A DNA stretch of 64,000 nucleotides. It comes from Cryobacterium sp. PH29-G1. GTDB lineage: Bacteria > Actinomycetota > Actinomycetes > Actinomycetales > Microbacteriaceae. A model generated the notes under the pieces. That model had not been told where the DNA came from. It worked only from the letters and a program-made list of their open reading frames with translations, and did not search any database. Shown piece after piece: positions 35,152-43,768 of the stretch (position 1 is the stretch's first letter; each line of letters starts with the position of its first letter). The DNA is taken from the NCBI RefSeq assembly GCF_030063365.1, contig NZ_JASISY010000013.1, forward strand, positions 42,325 through 106,324. Reading direction: 5' to 3'. The position numbers were made by a program, and so were the translations under genes.

Positions 35152-38142
35152 ATGATTCCCAGGAAGAGCATAAAAAAAGTAGCCTCGTCGATCTTGACCG
35201 GGCTGATGGCCGGCGGAGGGCTGGCGGTGCTGGTGGCCCTGGTCATACCGGCAACCGCCGCACACGCCGCGACCGTGGACTGCACCGTTCCCAGCGACCT
35301 GTACGCGGTCGCTGGAACCACATCCCTTGGGACCCAGACCGTAAACGTCTGGGGCTACGGGACCACCCCGGGAGCCACAGCGCCCCGCCCCGGCGGACCA
35401 ACGTTGTGTGTCACCGCCGGCGACACGGTCACGATCACACTCCACAACGAGCTGACCGAGAACACCGCCCTCCTCTTCCAGGGGCAGCAGATGATCCCCG
35501 ACCGCACCGGCGCAGCGCCGGGCGCAACCATGCCTTATACCTTCACGGCTAGCCAGCCCGGCACCTACCTCTACGAAGCTGGGCTAATTCCCAACGGTCA
35601 ACACCAGGTCGCGATGGGCCTCTATGGTGCCCTGATCGTCCGTCCGGCGACGGCCTCCCAGGCCTACGACGCCACCACCGCGTTTGACGACGAGGCCGTT
35701 CTGGTACTCAGCGAGATCGATCCGGCACTCAACAACGCCGCCAATCCGGCGGCCTTCGACATGCGCAAGTACACTCCCCGGTATTCCCTGATCAACGGGA
35801 AGGCGCACCCGAACACCGACCCCATTGCGGCGTCCGCCCCGGGCAACAAGGTGCTGCTGCGCTACGTCAATGCCGGCATTCTGTACCATTCGGTGGCATC
35901 GCTGGGCGCCGAGCAGAGGATCATCGCCCTCGACGGTAGTCCGCTGAACTTTTCACGCCGCTACGTCGCGGAGACCTTCGGTCCGGGCCAGACCGCGGAT
36001 GCCCTCGTCACTACCCCGGCCGCGATCACCCAGCTGAACCGACTGGCGATCTACGACGGCAGCCTCCTGCTGCACAACAGCAACACTGCCGGCATCGGTG
36101 GGATGCTTACCTTCGTCACCGTCCCCGCCAGCGGTATTGTGTCCCCGGACGCCACCGGTCCGGTCACCAGCACCCTCGCCTACGTTGCCGGCACTCTGAG
36201 CGCCACAATCGATGACAGCAGCACCGGCGGAGCGAATATCGCCGGGGCAGAGTATTTCATCGACACAGTGACCGGTACGGGCGTCTCGATGACCGGCAGT
36301 GGTGCCGGCACCGTGCAGGTCACCGCCTCGGTGACCGTCCCGCCCGGTGAGCACATCGTCTACGTGCGTGGCCGGGACACCAACAACAACTGGGGTGTCT
36401 TCAGCTCGGTACTGGTCTCCGGGGGCGACGCCACCGGCCCGACCACCAAATCGCCATCGCTGACACCGAGCACCACGAATGGTTCGGGTACTGCGAGCAT
36501 CGCTGTGCACGCCACCGGAGACGACAGTGCCACCGGAGGCTCCAATATCACCGCCGCCGAATACTTTCTCGACGCCGTCGGCACCGATGGCTCGGGAACG
36601 GTAATGAACGTCAATGCGGCTGCCCCTATCGCTAGTCTGGATGGGACAATCCCCGCCACGATCCTGAATGCCCTGCCCGAAGGCAGCCATGTTGTGTCTG
36701 TCCACAGCCGGGACGCGGGCAGCTGGGGCACCCCGACCACCATCAATCTGGTGATCGACAAGACCGCTCCTGTGACCACCGGCGTCTCGGTCTCACCCAC
36801 ACCCAACAACGGAACGTTGGCGGTCAACGGCGGCACCTCGGCGGTCCGAGTAACCGTGACGACCATGACCGATCCGATCGTCCCCACGGTCAATAGCAAC
36901 ATCGTCGCGGCCGAGGCGTTCATCGACACGGTCACCGCAAATGGTACCGGCATCGTTGTCAGAGCCACCGACAGCACTTACAACAGCTCCACGGAGGCTG
37001 GCTACGCCGACATCCCGCTGACCACCATCGCTCAGCTCGGGAACGGTAACCACGACATCTACGTCCATGCCAAGGACGCGGCTGGCAATTGGGGCCAAAC
37101 CACAACCACAACCCTGCTGATCGATAAGGTCAAGCCGACGGTCAGCGCCGTCAGTGCAACGCCTAACCCGACCCTGGGTGCCCGATCGGTAAACCTGACA
37201 GCGCAGGCAACGGATAGCGCCACGGCGGTCAATCGCGGCGAGTGGTTCACCGGCACCGACCCCGGCATCGGCAAAGCCACACCGATGACCGTCACCGGTA
37301 CCGGCCCGTGGACTCTGGCAACCGCCATCGATGTGGGCAGTTGGGCCGAAGGCGCCTACACGCTCACTGTCCGAGCGCGTGACGCAGCCGGCAACTGGAG
37401 CGCGAACGTCTCCACTGGACTCCAGGTTAGCGCTCCGCTGTTCTTCTCGACGCTGGGGAGCAGCAACCCGCCCGGCGTGACCGGCACGGCCGATGACGCG
37501 GACATCTACAACTGGAGCGGCACAGCCTTCAGCCGGCTGATCGACGTCAGCGCCCCGTCCTACAACCTGCCCACTGGTGCCAACGTTGATGGCCTCGACC
37601 GAGTCGACAATACCCACTTCTACCTCTCCTTCACCGGCCAGGTGAACGTACCCGGCATCGGCAACGTGCAGGACGAAGACGTCGTCTACTACAACGCAGG
37701 AACCTGGACACTGTACTTCGACGGCAGCGCACACGGTCTCACCGGCGGCAGCGCCACGGACCTGGACGCCATCAGCATCGTCGGAGGCCAGCTGTACTTC
37801 TCCACCGACAACAGCGCCGTACCCCCGGGAGCAGGCGGCACCGGCGACGACGCCGACATCTACCGGTGGAACAGCGCCAGCAGCTATACCCGGGTGATCG
37901 ATGCCAGCGCCGCGCCGTACAGCTTGCCGGGCAACGCCAACGTTGATGGATTCGTGCGGATCGATGCCACCCACTTCTACCTGTCCTTCAACGCGACCAG
38001 CACGACCGTGCCGGTTCTGGGTGCGGTGCAGGACGAAGACGTCATCTACTACAACGCGGGCACTTGGTCGGTCTACTTCGACGGCACCGCCCACGGCCTC
38101 ACCTCCACCAACCTCGACGTGGATGCCTTCGATGTTCCGTAG
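35152..38142 (+). CDS. Secreted cupredoxin-fold protein with Ig-like modules and two C-terminal repeats
   Basis: A 996-residue protein with a Sec signal (GLAVLVALVIPATAAHA). Residues ~45-325 are two cupredoxin-like domains closely resembling the N-terminal half of subunit B (TLCVTAGDTVTITLHNE; QPGTYLYEAG; GLYGALIVRP; EIDPALNN) but without the copper HxH pairs. Four or so Ig-like/Big modules follow (~325-760; GSHVVSVHSRDAG, AKDAAGNWGQ), then two of the ~115-residue repeats. It follows subunit B after 20 bases. I suggest a non-catalytic structural partner of A and B. Confidence 0.85.
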   Translation: MIPRKSIKKVASSILTGLMAGGGLAVLVALVIPATAAHAATVDCTVPSDLYAVAGTTSLGTQTVNVWGYGTTPGATAPRPGGPTLCVTAGDTVTITLHNELTENTALLFQGQQMIPDRTGAAPGATMPYTFTASQPGTYLYEAGLIPNGQHQVAMGLYGALIVRPATASQAYDATTAFDDEAVLVLSEIDPALNNAANPAAFDMRKYTPRYSLINGKAHPNTDPIAASAPGNKVLLRYVNAGILYHSVASLGAEQRIIALDGSPLNFSRRYVAETFGPGQTADALVTTPAAITQLNRLAIYDGSLLLHNSNTAGIGGMLTFVTVPASGIVSPDATGPVTSTLAYVAGTLSATIDDSSTGGANIAGAEYFIDTVTGTGVSMTGSGAGTVQVTASVTVPPGEHIVYVRGRDTNNNWGVFSSVLVSGGDATGPTTKSPSLTPSTTNGSGTASIAVHATGDDSATGGSNITAAEYFLDAVGTDGSGTVMNVNAAAPIASLDGTIPATILNALPEGSHVVSVHSRDAGSWGTPTTINLVIDKTAPVTTGVSVSPTPNNGTLAVNGGTSAVRVTVTTMTDPIVPTVNSNIVAAEAFIDTVTANGTGIVVRATDSTYNSSTEAGYADIPLTTIAQLGNGNHDIYVHAKDAAGNWGQTTTTTLLIDKVKPTVSAVSATPNPTLGARSVNLTAQATDSATAVNRGEWFTGTDPGIGKATPMTVTGTGPWTLATAIDVGSWAEGAYTLTVRARDAAGNWSANVSTGLQVSAPLFFSTLGSSNPPGVTGTADDADIYNWSGTAFSRLIDVSAPSYNLPTGANVDGLDRVDNTHFYLSFTGQVNVPGIGNVQDEDVVYYNAGTWTLYFDGSAHGLTGGSATDLDAISIVGGQLYFSTDNSAVPPGAGGTGDDADIYRWNSASSYTRVIDASAAPYSLPGNANVDGFVRIDATHFYLSFNATSTTVPVLGAVQDEDVIYYNAGTWSVYFDGTAHGLTSTNLDVDAFDVP
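37438..38139 (+). repeat. Two ~115-residue repeats at the C-terminus of the third cupredoxin protein
   Basis: Units start at about 37438 and 37792 and match the repeats of the giant protein element for element (NPPGV, DDADIY, ANVDGF, THFYLSF, QDEDV-YYN, YFDGSAHGL). The segment 37612-37739 is almost identical in DNA to 31849-31976 in the giant gene (one mismatch noticed in 128 bases). Confidence 0.92.
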
Positions 38143-38202
38143 CAACGTCCGCCGGCGGGCCGGCAACCCCGGCCAGCCGACTGGCGGAAGGAAGGTGACA
38201 CC

Positions 38203-38727
38203 GTGATCACCGCGACCCTGCCCGAGCTTGACCCGGAGCTGGACCCCGAGTTGAACGCTGGATCAGCCCAGAAACGTCCCCGGCGCGGCCGTTTGGTCGC
38301 GATCGGAGTGGTGGCCCTGCTTCTGCTCGGCGCCGGCGCCGCACGCGCGTGGTGGCCGGAACAGAAAACCGACGTTCGTGCGGGGACCACTCTGGTCACG
38401 GCGGAGGGAATGGCGGCTCGCTACGGGATCGACGTCAACCTCATCGGCGTGACGGCGGCAGGGGGACTGATCGAGTTCCGCTACCAGGTCGTCGACCCCG
38501 ACAAAGCCAACCAGATGATGCAGGACACCACGCTGCTCCCCGTCGTGGTCGTCGAGGACACCGGGGCCACGATGGTCATCCCCCGACCCCACCACGCGGT
38601 CGATCCCCAGCTCGGTGGAACCTACTTCTTTCTGTTCGCCAACGCCCATAACGCCATTCGTGCCGGGTCACAGCTGACCCTGGTGATGGGCGACGCTCGG
38701 ATTGAGCACATCGAGGCCCGGGGATGA
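38203..38727 (+). CDS. Single-pass membrane protein of unknown function
   Basis: A 174-residue protein with an acidic cytoplasmic head containing the repeat LDPELDPEL, a basic RPRRGR stretch, one membrane helix (LVAIGVVALLLLGAGAARAWW) and an exported domain of ~110 residues. That domain begins GMAARYGIDVNLIGVTAAGGLIEFRY and includes YQVVDPDKANQMMQD, PHHAVD and HNAI; the few His and Met residues could touch copper, but no metal site is certain. GTG start with GAAGGTG upstream. Its stop overlaps the copC-copD start in an ATGA, so it is tied to copper uptake by context. Confidence 0.75.
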   Translation: MITATLPELDPELDPELNAGSAQKRPRRGRLVAIGVVALLLLGAGAARAWWPEQKTDVRAGTTLVTAEGMAARYGIDVNLIGVTAAGGLIEFRYQVVDPDKANQMMQDTTLLPVVVVEDTGATMVIPRPHHAVDPQLGGTYFFLFANAHNAIRAGSQLTLVMGDARIEHIEARG

Positions 38728-40601
38728 CTCGGGGCGGGCTCCGGGTAGGGAGCCGCGTGACCGCGATTTTGATCACCGCGTTCGTCGCGCTCCTGATCGG
38801 GGCATCGCCGGCATGGGCGCATGGTGGGCTTGAGCGTTCCGACCCTCCCAACGGTGGGGTGGTCGCCGTCGGCAGATCCGCTCTCACCCTCTGGTACACG
38901 GAAACCATCGGCGCCAGCGCCAGCACCTTCGACCTCCATACGTCCGACGGCGTGCGGGTGGAAGTCGCGGCGTCCGTGTCCGAAACGGACAGCGGGGGCA
39001 TCGTTCGGATCCGTACGGAACCGCTTTCGAAGGCAACCTATCTGCTGGATTGGAAGGTGCTCTCCACCGAGGACGGCCACTCGTCCAGCGGGTCGGTGCT
39101 GTTCGGCGTCGGAACACGTCCCGCAGTGGTCGCCTCCGCCACGGCGGATACCCCGGCTGCTCCCGAACTGCTACTACGCTGGATCGACCTCTCGGCGATC
39201 ATGCTCGTAATCGGTGCGCTGGCCGTCTCTGGTCGCGTCTTCGGTTCAATGGGTGAGCTAGGAAACATTCCCCGCCGACGCTCGATATTTATCGGAACGC
39301 TCTCTGCCGGCGTCGCGGTCATCTCCGGAGCAATCGCCCCCTTTCTCCTCACGCATCGCAGCGGGAGTTCTCTCGGGGTCTGGTTCGACGCCACCTCGGC
39401 GACCTTGATCGACACACCATGGGGCAATCTGTGGCTCGCACGAGAATTTGCGCTCGTGATCGTGACGGGCTCCCTGTATTGGGCGACCGGGACGCGCCCC
39501 GCCGGTGGGCGGCTACGACTCGTGGCAGTGGCGTTGGCGGCAGTCGTGGCGCTGGAGTCGTTAGCCGGTCATGCCGCGACTCTGCCCAGCCGATCCGCGT
39601 TGGCTGCCTTTGCTTCTGCTTCCCACCTCGTCGCCGCGGGGGTATGGGCCGGCGGCCTCACAATCCTGGCCATCTGTTTGATCCCCCTGATGCGGCACCG
39701 GGACGTCCGAGGTCCAATCCTCGCCTCAGCCTGGCGCACCTTCAGCCCGATAGCGGCACTGGCAACGATTGTTTTGCTGGCGACGGGATTCTACGAGGCG
39801 GGTCGGCACATCCCCGATCTGAGCTCGGTCACCTCCACCGTCTACGGCGGCACCGTGGCCGTCAAGCTGGCGCTGGTCACCGTGGCGCTAGCGTTCGCGG
39901 GAATCAACACGCTGATCGTGAATCCCCGGTTGGCCGCTCGGGTGGGGCGCATCCTCGGTCGCCCCCTGGGGTGGGTACCGGTGCCGCGACGTCGGTTCAG
40001 CACCATGGTGGCCGCTGAGGTTCTCATCCTGGTCATCGCGGTCGGCGCCGCGGGCGTAGTGACCTCGGTTCCCACCGCACGGGAGATCAGCGCAGCGACG
40101 GGACAGACCGCTCTCCACACGGCCACTGCCGACGGACTCTTCGTCACGTTCGAGCAATTGGCCGCCGGGCCGGCTCAGAGCCGTCTGATCGTACGGGTTC
40201 GCTCGATCGTCAAGCTGGAGCAGGTACCCGTAAACGGGGTCGCCGTTACCCTCACCGGTCCGACCGGGACGACGGCCAGCGTGCCCCTCGAACAGATCGA
40301 GCCGGGCCGATATGAAGCAGAAACCGCCAAACCGATTCCCGGCGACTGGATGGCGGCCGTCACTCTGGAACGGGACGGCCTCCCCGCTGCGATCACACAA
40401 ATCGGATGGACCGTCGCCACTGCCAGCCCCGAGGGCGCCCGTCCGCTGGAAATCCTGACTTCCAGTCTGGCCGTGCTGTTGCTTGCCGCAATGCTGGGTG
40501 GCGTGGGTTTCACCCGCCGCCGCCGCCAGATACCCGCCGGGCTGCCCACGACACTTCGTCCTGACCTGGCACTGAGCGAAACGACCGGGAGCCAACGATG
40601 A
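38724..40601 (+). CDS. CopC-CopD copper-uptake fusion protein (YcnJ-like)
   Basis: A 625-residue fusion resembling Bacillus YcnJ. The signal peptide ends at AWA, leaving His33 as the first mature residue; HGGLERSDPPNGG is the CopC beginning in which that His binds Cu(II). CopC spans ~33-130, followed by the eight-helix CopD membrane domain (~145-450; SHLVAAGVWAGGL, FSPIAALATIVLLATGFYEAG), then an exported YtkA-like beta domain and a last helix near 580-600. It probably imports or hands over copper for maturation of the cupredoxin oxidase. Four-base ATGA overlaps on both sides indicate tight coupling. Confidence 0.88.
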   Translation: MTRGGLRVGSRVTAILITAFVALLIGASPAWAHGGLERSDPPNGGVVAVGRSALTLWYTETIGASASTFDLHTSDGVRVEVAASVSETDSGGIVRIRTEPLSKATYLLDWKVLSTEDGHSSSGSVLFGVGTRPAVVASATADTPAAPELLLRWIDLSAIMLVIGALAVSGRVFGSMGELGNIPRRRSIFIGTLSAGVAVISGAIAPFLLTHRSGSSLGVWFDATSATLIDTPWGNLWLAREFALVIVTGSLYWATGTRPAGGRLRLVAVALAAVVALESLAGHAATLPSRSALAAFASASHLVAAGVWAGGLTILAICLIPLMRHRDVRGPILASAWRTFSPIAALATIVLLATGFYEAGRHIPDLSSVTSTVYGGTVAVKLALVTVALAFAGINTLIVNPRLAARVGRILGRPLGWVPVPRRRFSTMVAAEVLILVIAVGAAGVVTSVPTAREISAATGQTALHTATADGLFVTFEQLAAGPAQSRLIVRVRSIVKLEQVPVNGVAVTLTGPTGTTASVPLEQIEPGRYEAETAKPIPGDWMAAVTLERDGLPAAITQIGWTVATASPEGARPLEILTSSLAVLLLAAMLGGVGFTRRRRQIPAGLPTTLRPDLALSETTGSQR

Positions 40602-43600
40602 AGAAGATCCTTGCCGTGACCGCGCTGGTGGCCCTGCTGGTGGCCGGACTCGCGCCAACGGCATCGGCCCGACCCGGTGCCACCTCGGGATCCGGCAGCC
40701 TGACCCCAAAAGCGCAAGCGATACTCGCCTCCCTCCCGGCTGGCGAGATGACCACCATGATCGTGACGATGCGCGACCAGGCCGACCTCAAGCGAGTCAA
40801 AGGCACGACCCGGCCGGGTCTGCTGAAGGGCACAATCACGGAGCTCACCACCAAGGCGGACACCGCGCAGCGGCCGATCCGAAAGCTGTTGCGTGCCCGG
40901 ACGACCCAGGGCAAGGTCGCCAAGACCACACCCCTCTGGGTATTCAACGGGATCTCGGTAACTGCCACCGCAGACGTCATCCAGGAGCTGGCCGTACGCC
41001 CTGACGTGGCGAGTGTCACCTCCGAGGAAGTCGTGGTGATCCCTGCCGTCGCGAGTCCGGAACCCAACATCGATAAGGTCAGCGCCCCGGCGCTGTGGGC
41101 CTCGGGCTTCTCTGGGCAAGGCGTGGTGGTCGCCAGCCTGGACAGCGGCGTCGACTCCTCGCATCCAGACCTCGCCGGCAGCTGGCGCGGTGGCACCAAC
41201 AGCTGGTACGACCCCTACGGCGAGCATCCCCTCACCCCGACCGACCTCTCCGGCCACGGCACCGCGACGACCGGCGTGATCGTTGGCGGGGATGCCGGCG
41301 GCACAACGATCGGGATGGCCCCCGGCGCCAAATGGATCGCCGCTAAGATCTTCAACGACCGCGGCGCGGCGACAACCACCGCGATCCACCAGGCATTCCA
41401 GTGGGTGCTCGACCCCGATCACGATCCGAACACCGCAGACGCTCCCCAAATCGTCAATGGGTCCTGGTCGATCGGCGCCGGTCCCGGATGCGACCTGACA
41501 TTCCAGCTCGACTTGCAAGCGCTCCGGACGGCTGGCATCCTGCCCGTCTTCGCCGCCGGGAACTACGGCTCTGCGGGTTCGACCAGCGTCAGCCCAGCCA
41601 ATTACCCCGAAGCACTGTCGGTTGGCGCAGTCAATAACAACGATCTGATCTCCTCCACCAGCAGTCGAGGGTCATCTACCTGCGGCGGGCGAACCCGAGT
41701 TTTCCCCGATGTCGTCGCTCCCGGCGTCAACATTCGCACCACCGATCGCTATGGCCTGTATCAAACAGCCTCCGGCACCTCGATGTCCGCTCCGCAGGTT
41801 AGCGGCGCGCTGGCTCTGCTTCTGGGCGCGGTTCCCGGGGTTACCGCCGTCGACGTTCAGGCCGCTCTCACCAGTACCGCGCTCGATCTCGGCGTCTCCG
41901 GTGCCGACACCGCGTATGGCAACGGCCGACTCAACGTTCTCGCCGCGTACCAGTGGATCCTGAGCCAGAAGGATTTCGGGGTCGCAGTCACGCCAAGCGA
42001 AGCGAGTTCCACGGCCGGCGGCAGCGTGACCTACGCCGTTCAAATATCCCGGGCGTATGGTTTCAGCGATGCCATCTCCCTGTCGCTGTCCGGACTGGGC
42101 ACGGCGCAGGCGGACTGGACCTTCACCCCCGCGGTCATTCCCACGGGTTCGAGCACATCCCAGCTGCTGATCACCACGTCGTCGACAATTCCGGCTGGCA
42201 GCTATCCGCTGACGGTCACAGCCAGCAGCGGCTTCACCAGCCGAACCGCTACGGCCACCCTGACCACCACGCCGCCCAGCGTGGCGGACGTCACCGGTCC
42301 GGAGACGTCCGCCGCGACCCTGATGCCAAGCCCCAACAACGGTACGGCCGACGCCGGCCTGCACGCCACCGCTGACGACACGGCGAGCGGCGGCTCCAAC
42401 ATCGCCGCAGCGGAGTACTTCACCGACGCAGTCGGCTCCGATGGAACGGGAACGGCGATGACCATCACCGCTGCTGCACCGAGCGCCGGCCTGGCTGCCA
42501 CGATCCCGGCGGCTACCCTGAGCGCGCTGGCCGACGGCAGCCACACCGTTTACGTGCATGCCCAGGACGCAGCGGGCAACTGGGGATCTATGGCGACCAC
42601 GAGCGTGCTGATTGACAAGACCGGCCCCGTCGTCACCGCGCTAGCGGCCTCAGCCAACCCGACCCAGGGCGCCACTTCGGTGACTTTGACGGCGCAGGCG
42701 ACGGATGGCCTCACCGCGGTCGACCGAGCCGAATGGTTCACCGGCACCGACCCGGGCGCCGGCAACGCCACACCGATGACGGTCGCCGGGACCGGCCCGT
42801 GGAATCTGACTTCGACCTCGATCGACGTCAGCAGGTGGAGTGAGGGCGCCTACGCCCTCACGACACGGGCGCGGGACGCCGCTGGCAACTGGGGCGCGAC
42901 CGCCGCCACGGTGCTGCAGGTGAGAGGGCCGTTGTTCCTCTCAACGTTCGGGAACACCAACCCACCCGGTGCAGGCGGCACCGCCGACGACGCCGACATT
43001 TACAACTGGAACGGCACAACCTACAGCCGGGTGGTCGATGCCACTACCGCGCCCTACGGCTTGCCCAGCAACGCCAACGTCGACGGCTTCGACCGGCTCG
43101 ACGCCACCCACTTCTATCTGTCGTTCAGCGCGAGCAGCACGACTCTGCCCGGTCTGGGAGCGGTGCAGGACGAGGACGTCGTGTTCTACAACGCCGGCAC
43201 CTGGTCGGTCTACTTCGACGGCACCGCCCGGGGCTTAACCGCGGCGAACCAGGATCTGGATGCGATCAGCGTCGTCGGCGGAACTCTCTACTTCTCGACC
43301 GTGGGGAACACAAACCCACCCGGAGTCTCCGGCACGGCAGACGATGCGGACATCTACAGCTGGAACGGCACGTCATTCGCCCGGGTCTGGGATGCATCGG
43401 CCAACGGATTGTCCTCCGGCGCCAACGTCGATGGTTTCGTCCGGGTCGACGCCACCCGCTTCTACCTGTCGTTCAGCGCGGACACGACGGTGCCGGTCGT
43501 GGGAGCCGTACAGGACGAAGACGTCATCTACAACAGCAACGGCTCGTGGTCGGTGTACTTCGATGGCACCGCTCACGGGCTCGGAGCCTCTGGGAACCTC

Positions 43601-43627
43601 GACGTAGACGCTTTCGATCTCCCCTAG
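40598..43627 (+). CDS. Secreted subtilisin-like (S8) protease with Ig-like modules and two C-terminal repeats
   Basis: A 1,009-residue preproprotein: signal peptide, an I9-like propeptide (about 45-150), then an S8 domain with Asp182 (SLDSGVD), His220 (GHGTATTG), the Asn of the oxyanion region and Ser395 (SGTSMSAPQVSG). Ig-like modules follow, very like those of the third cupredoxin protein (AEWFTGTDPGAGNATPM; ARDAAGNWG), then two ~115-residue repeats. The ATG overlaps the copC-copD stop. The shared tail suggests it works with or on the other secreted proteins, perhaps processing them; that is inference. Confidence 0.92.
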   Translation: MKKILAVTALVALLVAGLAPTASARPGATSGSGSLTPKAQAILASLPAGEMTTMIVTMRDQADLKRVKGTTRPGLLKGTITELTTKADTAQRPIRKLLRARTTQGKVAKTTPLWVFNGISVTATADVIQELAVRPDVASVTSEEVVVIPAVASPEPNIDKVSAPALWASGFSGQGVVVASLDSGVDSSHPDLAGSWRGGTNSWYDPYGEHPLTPTDLSGHGTATTGVIVGGDAGGTTIGMAPGAKWIAAKIFNDRGAATTTAIHQAFQWVLDPDHDPNTADAPQIVNGSWSIGAGPGCDLTFQLDLQALRTAGILPVFAAGNYGSAGSTSVSPANYPEALSVGAVNNNDLISSTSSRGSSTCGGRTRVFPDVVAPGVNIRTTDRYGLYQTASGTSMSAPQVSGALALLLGAVPGVTAVDVQAALTSTALDLGVSGADTAYGNGRLNVLAAYQWILSQKDFGVAVTPSEASSTAGGSVTYAVQISRAYGFSDAISLSLSGLGTAQADWTFTPAVIPTGSSTSQLLITTSSTIPAGSYPLTVTASSGFTSRTATATLTTTPPSVADVTGPETSAATLMPSPNNGTADAGLHATADDTASGGSNIAAAEYFTDAVGSDGTGTAMTITAAAPSAGLAATIPAATLSALADGSHTVYVHAQDAAGNWGSMATTSVLIDKTGPVVTALAASANPTQGATSVTLTAQATDGLTAVDRAEWFTGTDPGAGNATPMTVAGTGPWNLTSTSIDVSRWSEGAYALTTRARDAAGNWGATAATVLQVRGPLFLSTFGNTNPPGAGGTADDADIYNWNGTTYSRVVDATTAPYGLPSNANVDGFDRLDATHFYLSFSASSTTLPGLGAVQDEDVVFYNAGTWSVYFDGTARGLTAANQDLDAISVVGGTLYFSTVGNTNPPGVSGTADDADIYSWNGTSFARVWDASANGLSSGANVDGFVRVDATRFYLSFSADTTVPVVGAVQDEDVIYNSNGSWSVYFDGTAHGLGASGNLDVDAFDLP
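42932..43624 (+). repeat. Two ~115-residue repeats at the C-terminus of the S8 protease
   Basis: Units start at about 42932 and 43286. Conserved elements are NPPG, TADDADIY-WNGT, ANVDGF, DATHFYLSF, VQDEDV and VYFDGTA-GL. The second unit is slightly shorter, lacking the AP-Y element. They belong to the same family as the tails of the giant and third cupredoxin proteins. Confidence 0.9.
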
Positions 43628-43676
43628 CGCCACATCCGCTGTTCCCTAAAAAAGTCAGAGCATAATCCAAGCCTGT

Positions 43677-43729
43677 TTGACGCATAATGCGCGACGTGCA
43701 TCTATCGCCGAGATCGAATTTCGGCGATA
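43677..43729 (+). promoter_or_regulatory. Candidate promoter with overlapping 27-bp inverted repeat before the response regulator
   Basis: TTGACG (43677-43682) and TCTATC (43701-43706) are spaced 18 bases, resembling -35 and -10 elements. A perfect inverted repeat, TATCGCCGA and TCGGCGATA with a nine-base spacer (43703-43729), begins in the -10 and covers the probable transcription start. It ends 39 bases before the ATG at 43769. This arrangement suits a repressor or autoregulator site. Confidence 0.45.
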
Positions 43730-43768
43730 CTTCGAACACGATTATTCGTCATGATCAGAGGACAGCCG

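Noticed and set aside
25699..43627. Locus as a typical Mn-oxidase (MnxG-type) cluster
   Set aside because: The proteins are separate short cupredoxin chains rather than a single ~1,200-residue enzyme, and I cannot show specific similarity. Mn(II) oxidation remains only one hypothesis.
32376..43627. Sortase-type cell-wall anchoring of the repeat-tailed proteins
   Set aside because: No LPXTG-like motif followed by a hydrophobic segment and basic tail occurs at the ends of the three proteins; they end within the last repeat.
43628..43676. Terminator after the protease gene
   Set aside because: There is a short A-run but no hairpin before it, so read-through into the two-component genes cannot be ruled out from sequence.
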